Source: Cyanobacteria bacterium UBA1221 (lineage in GTDB: Bacteria; Cyanobacteriota; Vampirovibrionia; Gastranaerophilales; Gastranaerophilaceae). From it: a DNA stretch of 47,714 nucleotides. The position numbers and the translations under genes are program-made. Positions 14,781-24,501 of the stretch are shown in pieces; the first letter of the stretch is position 1; each line of letters opens with the position of its first letter. The notes under the pieces were generated by a model that was not told the DNA's origin, ran no database searches, and worked only from the letters and a program-made list of their open reading frames with translations. Where the stretch lies: positions 1 through 47,714 of the forward strand of contig DBXD01000056.1 in assembly GCA_002309425.1 (NCBI GenBank), in the 5' to 3' direction.

Positions 14781-16613
14781 ATGGATTATAAATTAAAAGA
14801 TACAAAAAGCCAGAGTGCCTTTAATTACAAATATTTGCTTAATAAGATATTTCCCTATATTAAACCCGTTATGGGCAGGGCTATATTGAATCTTGCAATA
14901 GCAATCCCTTTAGGGTTACTCGATGGTGTTGTTGCCTTATCATTAAAACCGTATCTTGATTTTGTTGTAAACGGTTCTCCCGAACAGACCTGGACATTTA
15001 TGGGACACACGGTGCAGCTTCAGGCCTGGCTTGCCTTTGTTATTCCGTTTGGTATTGTCGGATTTGCCGTACTTCAGGGCGTTTTAAAATATTTAAGTAC
15101 ATATCTTACGGATTGGACCGGTAATAAAATATCAAATTCTTTAAAAATTGATTTATTTAAAAAACTTACATCTCTGGATTCAAAATTTTATGATATAAAT
15201 TCGTCAGGATTGGTTCTGTCAAGGTTTTTAACTGACCCCGAGACTGCATCCAAAAATATAATTAACACCCTCAAATCATTTATTTCAAGTGTTTTCGGTC
15301 TGCTGGGGCTTGTCGCCGTACTTTTGTATAATTCTTGGGTTTTGGCAATAATCGGGGTTGTTATTATGGCAATAGCCATTACTCCTGTTACCCTGATAAG
15401 AAAGAAAATTAAAAAAACTTCCAACGCCAATATGGTTGTTATCGGCAATATGACAACTAATTTTAACGAAACATTTTCCGGTAACAAGATTATGACGGCA
15501 TATAATCTGCAGGAGATACAAAATAAAAAATTTGAAAAACAAATACATGAGCAATTTAATATTACGATTTCCCTGACAAAGCGTGTCGGCTGGATGTCAC
15601 CTATAATGTATTTTGTGTGTTCAATCGGTGTGGCGCTTGTAATGGCACTCGGCAATCATTTGATACTTACAGGAAAGATGTCGGCAGGAAGTTTTGCCTC
15701 ATTTGTTACATCTCTTTTATTATTGTATAAACCTACAAAGACATTGGGACATGATTTAACACTCTTGCAGACAACATTTGTTGCAATGAGCAGAGTATTT
15801 GAACTGTTTGACCTGATGCCGACTATAAAGTCTGGTAATAAAACTCTTGATGGGCTTAATGATTCAATAGAATTTAAAAATGTTAATTTTGAATATGAAA
15901 AAGACGTTCCGGTTATTAAAAACTTAAATTTAAAAGTTAAGAAAAACGAAACTATTGCGCTTGTCGGTAATTCAGGCGGTGGTAAGAGTACTGTTGTCAG
16001 TTTACTCCCGAGGTTTTACGATGTTACGGGCGGAGAAATCTTATTTGACGGTGTTAATATAAAGTCGTACGACTTAAATTCTCTGAGAGATAATATTTCT
16101 TTTGTATTTCAGGATAACTTTATGTTTACCGGTACAATACGGGAAAATATTATGCTTGGTAATCCAAATGCTACGGAGGATGACTTACAAAAAGTCCTTG
16201 CGCTTGCACACCTTGATGAATTCGTTTCTACGTTGGAAAACGGTATAGACACGGTACTCGGAGAAAGAGGTGCTTCCCTTTCGGGAGGACAAAGACAGCG
16301 AGTTGCAATAGCAAGGGCAATGATAAAAAATGCACCTATTGTAATATTAGATGAGGCAACATCCGCTCTCGATAATGAATCCGAAGCAATTGTTCAAAAA
16401 GCATTGGATAATTTAATGCAAAATAAGACGGTTTTTGTAATTGCGCACAGACTGTCAACAATAAGTAATGTAGACAGAATTGCTGTTATCCACGATGGCG
16501 AACTCGTTGAATTAGGTACTCATACAGAACTCATAAATATTAAAGGCGGGTTTTATAAAAAACTATATGACATGCAATTTAAACCGCAGGAAGAGATTAT
16601 TAACTCATATTAA
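14781..16613 (+). CDS. MsbA-like ABC exporter (membrane plus ATPase fused)
   Basis: A 610-residue half-transporter that works as a homodimer, exporting lipids, glycolipids or peptides across the inner membrane. The N-terminal type 1 exporter domain (about 20-330) has six likely membrane helices. The ATPase domain (about 350-600) has Walker A GNSGGGKST (about 395-403), signature LSGGQRQR (about 499), Walker B IVILDEA (about 519) and the H-loop IAHRLS. Best resemblance is to lipid A flippase MsbA, but the substrate cannot be read from sequence. ATG 14781 is chosen because AAGGAG (14771-14776) precedes it, overlapping the folE2 stop. The next gene follows after nine bases. Confidence 0.9.
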   Translation: MDYKLKDTKSQSAFNYKYLLNKIFPYIKPVMGRAILNLAIAIPLGLLDGVVALSLKPYLDFVVNGSPEQTWTFMGHTVQLQAWLAFVIPFGIVGFAVLQGVLKYLSTYLTDWTGNKISNSLKIDLFKKLTSLDSKFYDINSSGLVLSRFLTDPETASKNIINTLKSFISSVFGLLGLVAVLLYNSWVLAIIGVVIMAIAITPVTLIRKKIKKTSNANMVVIGNMTTNFNETFSGNKIMTAYNLQEIQNKKFEKQIHEQFNITISLTKRVGWMSPIMYFVCSIGVALVMALGNHLILTGKMSAGSFASFVTSLLLLYKPTKTLGHDLTLLQTTFVAMSRVFELFDLMPTIKSGNKTLDGLNDSIEFKNVNFEYEKDVPVIKNLNLKVKKNETIALVGNSGGGKSTVVSLLPRFYDVTGGEILFDGVNIKSYDLNSLRDNISFVFQDNFMFTGTIRENIMLGNPNATEDDLQKVLALAHLDEFVSTLENGIDTVLGERGASLSGGQRQRVAIARAMIKNAPIVILDEATSALDNESEAIVQKALDNLMQNKTVFVIAHRLSTISNVDRIAVIHDGELVELGTHTELINIKGGFYKKLYDMQFKPQEEIINSY

Positions 16614-16622
16614 GGGGAAACT

Positions 16623-18914
16623 ATGTTGAATTTTTTGTTTAAAAAAAAGGATAATATTTCTGAAAACAAAGCAGACAGATTAAATTCTGTGTATGCAAAA
16701 CTAAAAGAAAAATATAATCCGGAAAAAATACCGGACGAAAGAAAAAATTTTTTAAAGGATAAGATAAACTTGTACGGATATCTGAATTATCCGTTTTATA
16801 TGGCATTAGACGAACTTAAACCGGAGGAAATTTTATTTGGTCTTGAGATAAAATGGCAACAAAATAATATATTTAAAGACGGTAAATTTATATTTAACAA
16901 TAATGAAATAAGTCCGCTTGCCCGTAACGGTGTGAAAAGCTCAGACTGGTTCAAGAAAGAAGGTCATGATATTAAGCTTATAAACCTCGCAGGACTCGGA
17001 AACGGCAATAAATCAAAGGAGCCAGGCAAGTTTATGAATTGGCTTTGCCAGTTGCTGATATTGCCGACAGGAAATATTGAAAGCGGAATTTTTAATACCA
17101 CTATATACCTGATACCATTCCATCCGAGAGAATTTGGCTGTGCATATCTGCCGAAAAGTTCGGAAATAAGTGAAGCCTTGTTTGATGGAGAAATATGGGA
17201 ATTGACGGGTATGTCAGCAAAAGAGCAGGTTCAGGTATTTATTGAAATGGCTCAACTGGCCGGGCATCCTGTAATTTATGATATATTACCTCAGACCGGC
17301 AGATTTTCAAAAGCTGTTCTTGCTAATCCCGAAATCGCAAGATGGTTTGATATACCTGCGCTTGATAAAGAAATTATGTCTAAGATTGATTCTGTTGCTG
17401 AGAATTTGAAAGGAGCATATGAAGCGGAAGATATTGACGTAATACGCGAGATATACAAACAGGCACAATCAGGCGGTGAGGGTACCCTTTCTGAACATTA
17501 TCAGGCTATTTATGATGCAATGGATTCTGAGATGATAAATTGCAGAAAGCAATTATGCGAGAATATGTGTAAAAAGAAATCCCAGGAAATTCTGCACAAA
17601 AGAGTTGCGGCAATTGTAGCAGAGGTTTTGGATTGTCCGGCTTCAAAAAAATTAACGGAAGATGATATAACAAAACAGATTGATATAATAAAAAAACTGA
17701 TTGACAACGGTTTGTGGCCTGCACCGGGCGGGGCGTGGTGTTCTTCAGGTGTTCCGGTTTACGATAAAATGAGTGATTGCGGAGGTTACCCGACATTTAA
17801 ACATTATGATTATAAAGGCGAAGATGTAACACATTTTGCAAATTTAGATTGTCAGACTCCTTATTACTTCGTTTATTTGGAAAATGGTACGTATAACAAT
17901 AAAGTTATTGATTATTTTATAGATAATATGAAAAAGCTGCAGGCAGACTATAATTTTGACGGGTTTAGGGTTGACCACATAGATCATATTGTAGATGCGG
18001 TATCTGAAGTAGCAGGAGTTCCGATTAGTTACAGAGCGCCAAGAGAGGTGCTTAAACGCTTAAATACTACCCTAAAATCTAAAGTGCCGTATTTTGCGAC
18101 TCTTGCAGAATATATGCTTTGGGATAATTACTATAAAGAATATCATAAAGATATGAAGTTTGATTTGTTGTGGGGGAATGACATAGTTTCTCAGTACGAA
18201 AAAACACCGGAAACAATTCTTGCGGATAATCAGAGATTAGCAAATTATAATGTAGATTTTAAAGAAGACAGCAGGCTTGCTATACTAAAGGCATACAACA
18301 ATCAAGACGGTGAGTTCCGTGAAATTGATCAGTATCCCGGTCAACTGACAGCTTCAGGCGCTCTTTTTAAATGGGCTAAATATAAATTGCTTCCCGGTGG
18401 AAAATTTGCGCAAAGGCCGATGCTTTATGTAGACGGAGATGAAAGTTTTACTAAAAGAGGAATAGAAGCAACAATAGGTGAAGAAATTGCAATGTTGCGT
18501 GATACAAACTTTGAATTTTATGAAAAATTTGATGCAATTGACAGATTTGTTAAGCAGAATTCAATTATTACAAACGGTGAAGCTCAGATAATTATTCAGG
18601 ATGATGATGGTTTTGCCGTATGGTTAATTTCTTGTGAACCGCTCAAAAAAGCTTTTTTGGTCGCTGCAAACTACAAGTATCCGACAGAATTTGTAACTTC
18701 TCATGATGAAAACGGTAATACAATGCAAAATTGGGAAAAGGGCAGTACAATATTTAACAAGGAAATAAAACTGCCTACCGACTACAGAATTATTTCAGAA
18801 TATTGTTTTAAAAACAGCAAATATACCGCAATTAAATGGGAAGGTGCGGCTAATGAAATTAATTTTGAAAAGTTAGAGCCTTCGGAATTTCGTATATTTT
18901 CTTTGGAAAAATAA
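16623..18914 (+). CDS. GH13-like alpha-glycosidase, divergent
   Basis: A 763-residue cytoplasmic protein (no signal peptide) with the alpha-amylase TIM-barrel hallmarks but an unusual frame. Region I reads VIYDILPQTGRF rather than DxxxNH. Region II is GFRVDHIDH with the nucleophile Asp near residue 450; region III is TLAEYM with the acid/base Glu near 496; and NNQD near 558-561 likely supplies the third carboxylate. A Lys/Glu-rich insert of about 150 residues (about 255-400) splits the barrel between region I and region II. The C-terminus is a beta domain. AAGGGGAAA precedes the ATG, nine bases after the exporter gene, so it is in an operon. A role in glycogen or alpha-glucan metabolism is likely but the reaction (hydrolysis, transfer or phosphorolysis) is unknown. 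Confidence 0.75.
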   Translation: MLNFLFKKKDNISENKADRLNSVYAKLKEKYNPEKIPDERKNFLKDKINLYGYLNYPFYMALDELKPEEILFGLEIKWQQNNIFKDGKFIFNNNEISPLARNGVKSSDWFKKEGHDIKLINLAGLGNGNKSKEPGKFMNWLCQLLILPTGNIESGIFNTTIYLIPFHPREFGCAYLPKSSEISEALFDGEIWELTGMSAKEQVQVFIEMAQLAGHPVIYDILPQTGRFSKAVLANPEIARWFDIPALDKEIMSKIDSVAENLKGAYEAEDIDVIREIYKQAQSGGEGTLSEHYQAIYDAMDSEMINCRKQLCENMCKKKSQEILHKRVAAIVAEVLDCPASKKLTEDDITKQIDIIKKLIDNGLWPAPGGAWCSSGVPVYDKMSDCGGYPTFKHYDYKGEDVTHFANLDCQTPYYFVYLENGTYNNKVIDYFIDNMKKLQADYNFDGFRVDHIDHIVDAVSEVAGVPISYRAPREVLKRLNTTLKSKVPYFATLAEYMLWDNYYKEYHKDMKFDLLWGNDIVSQYEKTPETILADNQRLANYNVDFKEDSRLAILKAYNNQDGEFREIDQYPGQLTASGALFKWAKYKLLPGGKFAQRPMLYVDGDESFTKRGIEATIGEEIAMLRDTNFEFYEKFDAIDRFVKQNSIITNGEAQIIIQDDDGFAVWLISCEPLKKAFLVAANYKYPTEFVTSHDENGNTMQNWEKGSTIFNKEIKLPTDYRIISEYCFKNSKYTAIKWEGAANEINFEKLEPSEFRIFSLEK

Positions 18915-18995
18915 TACTGAACCTTTATCTGTTATAAAATTGCAATATTTTTGCACATTTAAGAATTTATGATAACATAATTAGCGGAGAAAATT

Positions 18996-20072
18996 ATGAA
19001 TTTATCAAGATTATTTGATATATCCAGAGATTTGTATGCTTTACCGTCATATATGAATAATTCAGGTAAAGCCTTGGTTCCGCTCAGGTATTTCTTTGAA
19101 CTGACATACAGGTGTAATTTACAATGCCCATACTGTTATGTCGGTAATGACAGAAATAAAGAAGAACTGACTACAGAAGAATGGTTTAGTATTATTAATC
19201 AAATTCCTTGGTATTCTTTTGTTACGCTTGTTGGCGGAGAACCGCTTATCAGAACGGATTTTAAGGATATTTTAATGAAGGTATCCCAAAAAACCAAAGG
19301 CAAATTAAATGTCGTTACTAACGGTATTTTAATAAATCGTGAAATAGCAGAAGCGTTTATTAAGAGTAAGATGATGCTGCTCTCCGTATCTCTTGACGGT
19401 TACGGTAAAAATCATGATTTAAATCGTAATAAAGACGGAATATTTGATAAAATTATATCAAATCTTGATATGCTGAATACCTATAAACAAAGACCGCTTG
19501 TGGATATTAAGACTATTGTTTTGGAAAACAACCTGGATGATTTGGTTAAATTGTATAAGATGTGTACAGAAATGAATTTTAATTTTTTGTCAATTTCATT
19601 TTTGAGAAATAACAATTTAAAGCAAAATTCGGTGCTTTTTGATGAGTTTGCACCCGAGTTTAACGAATATTATCCGATTCAAAAATACTTTGATATAGAA
19701 CATTTTAAAGAGGTTTATAATGAGCTTATTGCATTATCAAAAAAATCAAATGTAAAAATTAGGTTTTCTCCAAAATTTGAGTACTGTAAAAATCCTCTTG
19801 AAAGTATAATAAACTTTTTTAATGCAGCGGATAATAAACCAATGTCTGATATTTACCTGCCATGTAAATATCCGTTTTCAAATATGATGATTACTCCGTC
19901 AGGAGATGTATATCCCTGTCTTTCTCAAAAGGTTGGGAATGTTAAAGAAGGTAGCGTAAAAGAGATGTTTAATTCAGCAAAATACAGGTGTTTTAGAAAA
20001 AACTTAAAGGCTGCAAAAGTTTTTGGTGCGTGCCAGATGTGCTGTGAATTAGCAGTAAAGGACAACATATAA
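18996..20072 (+). CDS. Radical SAM protein with SPASM-type C-terminus
   Basis: A 358-residue radical S-adenosylmethionine enzyme. The cluster motif CNLQCPYC (CxxxCxxC) lies in a typical ELTYRCNLQCPYCYV context near residue 40, followed by VTLVGGEPL, the GGE SAM-binding element. The C-terminal segment has CKYPF, PSGDVYPCLSQKVGNV and a terminal CQMCCEL, the arrangement of SPASM or Twitch auxiliary Fe-S clusters that is common in peptide- or protein-modifying enzymes. Start has GCGGAG upstream. The next gene, 25 bases on, encodes a membrane protein, probably in the same operon. No obvious precursor peptide was found near it, so the substrate is open. Confidence 0.88.
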   Translation: MNLSRLFDISRDLYALPSYMNNSGKALVPLRYFFELTYRCNLQCPYCYVGNDRNKEELTTEEWFSIINQIPWYSFVTLVGGEPLIRTDFKDILMKVSQKTKGKLNVVTNGILINREIAEAFIKSKMMLLSVSLDGYGKNHDLNRNKDGIFDKIISNLDMLNTYKQRPLVDIKTIVLENNLDDLVKLYKMCTEMNFNFLSISFLRNNNLKQNSVLFDEFAPEFNEYYPIQKYFDIEHFKEVYNELIALSKKSNVKIRFSPKFEYCKNPLESIINFFNAADNKPMSDIYLPCKYPFSNMMITPSGDVYPCLSQKVGNVKEGSVKEMFNSAKYRCFRKNLKAAKVFGACQMCCELAVKDNI

Positions 20073-20097
20073 TAGTAAAGAACTGTTGGAGTGTAAG

Positions 20098-20568
20098 ATG
20101 TTTGAGAGGCAAAAATTAATATTTGATTCTATAAGTAAAATGCCATTTACAATACGGGAAGAACTGCCGTACAGAGTATGGTCAAAATTTTGTCAAATTA
20201 CGCTTTTTGTAAGATGTGTATATATTGAAATTCCTGTGTTAATAAGGATATTAGCAGGCTTACCCATCTTATACTGGGGAATAGTTACATATGCAAGTTT
20301 CTGTGTGTTCGTTATATGGACATATATTCTTGACAGACACTACAAATATAACTATTCGTATGAAAATTTTTCAATGAAAAACTATTTTAAAACCAACTTA
20401 TTGAAATTGGTGTTATTTCTTATAACAATAGTTTTTATAGCTGTATGCATTCATAAGGCTTTTGACTGGATTTGCTCAATATATGCGTTCATAATGTGTG
20501 TGCTTGCTGCCGGATATACAATGCCTCAATTTGATAAAATACTGTATAGCGAAAATAATAATGTTTGA
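20098..20568 (+). CDS. Small multi-pass membrane protein next to the radical SAM gene
   Basis: No known family. The 156 residues contain four hydrophobic stretches: about 48-63 (LIRILAGLPILYWGIV), 64-79 (TYASFCVFVIWTYIL), 105-121 (LLKLVLFLITIVFIAVCI) and 128-142 (WICSIYAFIMCVLAAGY). The first 40 residues are charged and cytoplasmic-looking. ATG 20098 has GGAG seven bases upstream; the TTG at 20086 is not favoured. Position just behind the radical SAM gene suggests a shared function, such as export or anchoring of the modified product, but this is guilt by association only. Confidence 0.7.
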   Translation: MFERQKLIFDSISKMPFTIREELPYRVWSKFCQITLFVRCVYIEIPVLIRILAGLPILYWGIVTYASFCVFVIWTYILDRHYKYNYSYENFSMKNYFKTNLLKLVLFLITIVFIAVCIHKAFDWICSIYAFIMCVLAAGYTMPQFDKILYSENNNV

Positions 20569-20616
20569 CCGCATTTTATGGTATAATATATTTAACAGAT
20601 ATTATGAGGAGATAGA

Positions 20617-22902
20617 ATGTCGGAGTTTCCGTTTGAACTGGATGATTTTCAAAAAGAAGCGTGTAATTTCATTGATAACGGTTCAAGTGTTGTCGTGTGT
20701 GCGCCGACTGGAGCAGGCAAGACAGTAATTGCGCAACATGCAATCAATAATGCTCTTGCTAAAGGTGAAAGGATTTTTTATACAACACCTTTAAAGGCTC
20801 TTTCTAACCAAAAATACTATGATTTTTCCGAGCAGTATGGTCACGATAACGTGGGTTTATTGACGGGTGATACTTCAATAAACAGAAATGCGAATGTTGT
20901 CGTAATGACAACGGAAGTGTTTCGTAATATGTTGTACGGAACAAATTTCGGAGCGGTTGCGGATAATTTAAAGAATGTAAAATATGTAATTCTGGATGAA
21001 GTTCATTATATGAATGATGAGCAGCGCGGTACCGTATGGGAAGAGAGTATAATATATTGTCCCACTAATATTCAGCTTGTTGCCCTCTCTGCAACAGTTG
21101 CAAATGCGGATGAATTAACCGCATGGATTAATTCCGTTCATTCTAAAACAGAATTGGTAAATACGGATTTCAGGCCTGTTCCGTTAAAGTTTTTGTATTT
21201 TGACAGTTCAAAACCAGATAGATTGCTTCCGCTCTTAACCCCTTCCGGGCAGTTAAACAGAAAAATTAATCCGGAAAAGAGGGTATTCGGGAACAACAGA
21301 AAAAAGCAAAAATCGCATGTAAAAGATGTCGTGAGAAACTTACATGAACAGGATATGCTTCCGGCAATTTATTTTACTTTTTCAAGAAAAAAATGTGATG
21401 AGCAGATGGAAAAGTGTGCAGAATTAGAGCTGATAACAAAATCCGAACAGGTGCAAATAAGGCAGTTTATAGATGGCTACATCGCTGAAAATCCACATTT
21501 ATACAATAACAGGCACATAGAGTATCTGTTGCAGGGCGTGGCTTCACATCATGCCGGGCTTTTACCAGCTTGGAAAAATCTTGTCGAAAAATTATTTCAA
21601 AAAGGGCTTATCAAAGTAGTTTTTGCAACGGAAACCCTTGCTGCAGGGATAAATATGCCGGCTCGTTCAACGGTTATCAGTTCGACCAGCAAAAGAACGG
21701 ACAGTGGACACAGAATGCTGACAGCAAGTGAATTTTTGCAGATGTCCGGACGTGCAGGCAGACGCGGTATGGATGAAGTCGGATATGTAACAATAGTAGG
21801 TACAATGTTTCAGTCCCCCGAAGAAGTTGCAGAACTTGTATTAAGCGGGGCAAACCCGTTAGAAAGTAAATTTTCTCCAAGTTATTCAATGGTTTTAAAC
21901 TTATTACAGAGATTTTCCCTTGAAGAGGCTAAAGAGTTAATATTAAAGAGCTTTGGATATTTCTCATACGGTAATCGCCTAAAACCCTTGCTGGAATTAA
22001 AAGAGTCCTATGAAAATGAAATAAAAGACAGAACTTTTGTATGCCCGTACAGAAGAACCGATGAAGATTTGCGGGAATATGATAAAATAAGAAATCTGTA
22101 TGTTCAAAACAGAAGAACCTACAAAATGATATGTCGTCAGGAAAAAGGTAAAAACAGGGCACTTTCTGATGATGCCGTAAAATTTGGAAAAGAAACAAAA
22201 TCTCAGCTAATGAAAATGCATAATTATCAATGTGATAACTGTAAGTTATATAAGAAACACGCAAAAAATATTGATGTTGTTTCAAGACTCAGTACAAAAA
22301 TACAAAAACTGGATAAAGATATAGAAAGAGAACAGGATATTTTTTGGAATAAATTTTTGTCACACAGAGCAGTACTGGAAGAATTTGGCTATTTAAAAGA
22401 TGATTATCCTACAGCAATTGGTATTATGACAGCACAAATTCGTTCGGAAAACGAACTGTTTGTCGCAGAAATAATTAAGTCAAACCTGCTGGAAGATTTA
22501 ACTCCGGCGCAGTTGGCAGCCGTTATTTGCGCAATAACAACCGAGGATTTGCGTATTGATATTCCGTATATTCCGTTTTCGCAAACGGTAAGAAAGACTT
22601 TAAATAAAATCAGGGATATTCGCAGAAAAATAGAGAAAATTCAGGGTTATCATATGATAGATACGCCTTGTTATATAAACCCGTATTTCAGTTCTCTGAT
22701 TGAGCTGTGGGTGGAAGGTTCTGAGTGGGAAAATATAGCAGGTCAGATTGATATAGGTGAGGGTGATATTGTCAGGGCTTTCAAAAGAGTCGTTGATATT
22801 TTAAGACAATTTACCATAATTGATAGTATCCCGGATTCGCTTGTATATACAGCAAGAGAGGCAATTGATAAAATCCAGAGGGAACCTGTTGATATTGATT
22901 AA
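20617..22902 (+). CDS. Ski2-like DEVH-box RNA helicase
   Basis: ATP-dependent helicase of the superfamily 2 Ski2/Mtr4 group, resembling cyanobacterial and plastid (ISE2-type) members involved in RNA processing. The 761 residues have the Q-like DDFQ start, motif I APTGAGKT (about 29-36), motif II DEVH (127-130), motif III SAT (158-160), a second RecA domain with ATETLAAGINMP and QMSGRAGRRGMD, and a C-terminal DSHCT-type helical region (about 600-760). Between them is YQCDNCKLYKKH, a CxxC-containing element common in the family. A good GAGGAG ribosome site precedes ATG 20617, with an extended -10 box TGGTATAAT at 20579-20587 upstream. Confidence 0.9.
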   Translation: MSEFPFELDDFQKEACNFIDNGSSVVVCAPTGAGKTVIAQHAINNALAKGERIFYTTPLKALSNQKYYDFSEQYGHDNVGLLTGDTSINRNANVVVMTTEVFRNMLYGTNFGAVADNLKNVKYVILDEVHYMNDEQRGTVWEESIIYCPTNIQLVALSATVANADELTAWINSVHSKTELVNTDFRPVPLKFLYFDSSKPDRLLPLLTPSGQLNRKINPEKRVFGNNRKKQKSHVKDVVRNLHEQDMLPAIYFTFSRKKCDEQMEKCAELELITKSEQVQIRQFIDGYIAENPHLYNNRHIEYLLQGVASHHAGLLPAWKNLVEKLFQKGLIKVVFATETLAAGINMPARSTVISSTSKRTDSGHRMLTASEFLQMSGRAGRRGMDEVGYVTIVGTMFQSPEEVAELVLSGANPLESKFSPSYSMVLNLLQRFSLEEAKELILKSFGYFSYGNRLKPLLELKESYENEIKDRTFVCPYRRTDEDLREYDKIRNLYVQNRRTYKMICRQEKGKNRALSDDAVKFGKETKSQLMKMHNYQCDNCKLYKKHAKNIDVVSRLSTKIQKLDKDIEREQDIFWNKFLSHRAVLEEFGYLKDDYPTAIGIMTAQIRSENELFVAEIIKSNLLEDLTPAQLAAVICAITTEDLRIDIPYIPFSQTVRKTLNKIRDIRRKIEKIQGYHMIDTPCYINPYFSSLIELWVEGSEWENIAGQIDIGEGDIVRAFKRVVDILRQFTIIDSIPDSLVYTAREAIDKIQREPVDID

Positions 22903-23054
22903 GATTTCTTAAAAATTATTCATAAAACTTTACATTAAGTGTAAAAAATACTTTATTTAGATTTGTAAAGCCTTGTTATAATAAGGATTGAGCTATTTGT
23001 AAATATATGTTACAATAGTAGTAGGAAAACCTTAAAATTGAGGATAGGTTTCTG

Positions 23055-23084
23055 ATGAGTGTTATTCCCCACCCCACTCTTTAA
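23055..23084 (+). CDS. Candidate nine-codon leader peptide (MSVIPHPTL)
   Basis: ATG AGT GTT ATT CCC CAC CCC ACT CTT TAA lies just behind a purine-rich GAGGATA (23040-23046) and ends 37 bases before the next gene's ATG. Two prolines flank a histidine. The main gene's ribosome site and start are in the hairpin that follows, which would suit control by translation of the leader. This may be coincidence. Confidence 0.3.
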   Translation: MSVIPHPTL

Positions 23085-23092
23085 TAAAAAAG

Positions 23093-23129
23093 GTATCCGG
23101 TTACTAATCACAGGTGACGAAATGGATAC
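23093..23129 (+). promoter_or_regulatory. Hairpin that could hide the ribosome site and start codon of the phosphodiester glycosidase gene
   Basis: GTATCC (23093-23098) pairs with GGATAC (23124-23129) and GTTAC (23100-23104) with GTGAC (23114-23118, one G-U pair). The Shine-Dalgarno AGGTG (23112-23116) and the ATG at 23122 both fall inside. Folding energy was not computed. Confidence 0.35.
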
Positions 23130-24393
23130 GCTTAACTTCTACAACGGGAATACAACAAAAACAGCGAAATTATTGGTAAATTTTAGTATCGCTGCAGCTG
23201 CGATTTTTACCTTAACAATATTCCACAATCCACCAATAATGGCTGATGATTTGATATTGGCTCACGCACCGGTTCCGCCCATAACTGTTGATAAAGAACA
23301 AATATACCAGCAGGTACTGACACAGACCTCAACTGAAAGCAGGAAAAATAGTTTTAATCAACAAATCAGGGAAAAATACCCCGGAGCAATTATAAGAGAT
23401 GTAGATACAGGTGTAAAACACATAAAAATTACCAGGTACTATGACGGAAAACCTGTAAGAATTAATGTTATAGAGATAGACAGGATACTTGCAGAAAATT
23501 ATGAACTTAAACCCGCATTATCGTCAACAAATAATAATTTACACAGTAAAAGAACAATCACAACAATAGCAAAGAATACAAATTCGCTTGTAGCAATTAA
23601 CGGAACCTTTTTTAAGCCCCAAACTGGTGTTCCGCTGGGGACACTAATGATAGACGGAAAAATATATACAGGCCCGATATATGACAGAGTTGCAATGGGA
23701 ATATTCGATGACGGCTTTAAAGTTTCAAGAGTACAATTAAACGGAACGTTAAAAAATGGGAAACACGAGTTAAAAATTGATAATATTAATCAACCTAGAA
23801 TGTTAGCTAGTTATGTCCTTGCTTACACAAGAGAATGGGGAAATGTTTCTCCTTCAACACCTCAGTATGGTTATCAGATTGCAATAAAAAATAACAAAAT
23901 AATTGCTTCATCATCTAATCCTCTGGTTATACCTGAGGGGGGATATGTAGTCGTAGCCCCTCTCAGGTCTTTAAAACCTTTTATTGATTCCGGTAAAGCA
24001 AAAGTTGAAATATCTACAAATCCTGACTGGAAAAATGTCAGACATATTATCAGCGGAGGTCCGTATTTAGTAAAAGATTCAAGTGTTTACGTTGATATGA
24101 CTGCTGAAAAACTAAATTCAATCGGCGGTAAAAATCCGAGAACAGCAATCGGATACACTAAAAACAATACTCTTATTATGGTAGCAGTTGACGGCAGAGA
24201 AAACAAATCTGTCGGGATGACTTTGATGCAGCTTGCATATTTTATGAAATCAGTTGGCTGCACAAATGCAATAAATTTGGACGGAGGAGGTTCGACCGTG
24301 ATGTATGTGAACGGGCAGGTCGTAAATAATCCTGCTTTTAAAGGCGGTATCGCAATCTCCAACGCCCTCGTATTATCAAAAAAGATTAATTAA
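23122..24393 (+). CDS. Phosphodiester glycosidase family protein (NAGPA domain)
   Basis: Related to the enzyme that uncovers mannose 6-phosphate in animals and to bacterial exopolysaccharide-linked proteins. The 423-residue protein has an N-terminal membrane anchor (about 17-34, LVNFSIAAAAIFTLTIF), so the catalytic part should be periplasmic. Domain motifs are AINGTFF (about 158-164), ISGGPYLV, RTAIGYT, VDGR and NLDGGGSTVM (about 384-393), all typical. ATG 23122 with AGGTGA is taken as the start; a GTG at 23059 would overlap a short leader frame. It likely removes sugar phosphodiesters on envelope polysaccharides, but the substrate is unknown. A TATAAT at 22977-22982 lies 140 bases upstream. 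Confidence 0.85.
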   Translation: MDTLNFYNGNTTKTAKLLVNFSIAAAAIFTLTIFHNPPIMADDLILAHAPVPPITVDKEQIYQQVLTQTSTESRKNSFNQQIREKYPGAIIRDVDTGVKHIKITRYYDGKPVRINVIEIDRILAENYELKPALSSTNNNLHSKRTITTIAKNTNSLVAINGTFFKPQTGVPLGTLMIDGKIYTGPIYDRVAMGIFDDGFKVSRVQLNGTLKNGKHELKIDNINQPRMLASYVLAYTREWGNVSPSTPQYGYQIAIKNNKIIASSSNPLVIPEGGYVVVAPLRSLKPFIDSGKAKVEISTNPDWKNVRHIISGGPYLVKDSSVYVDMTAEKLNSIGGKNPRTAIGYTKNNTLIMVAVDGRENKSVGMTLMQLAYFMKSVGCTNAINLDGGGSTVMYVNGQVVNNPAFKGGIAISNALVLSKKIN

Positions 24394-24501
24394 TCATCCA
24401 AATATATGAATAAATCTGAGCAAAACTGTATTTTCAGTTGATGTTACAGATTAAAAATTTGCGCATAATATTAGTGTTAACACATAATAGGTGGTTATTT
24501 G

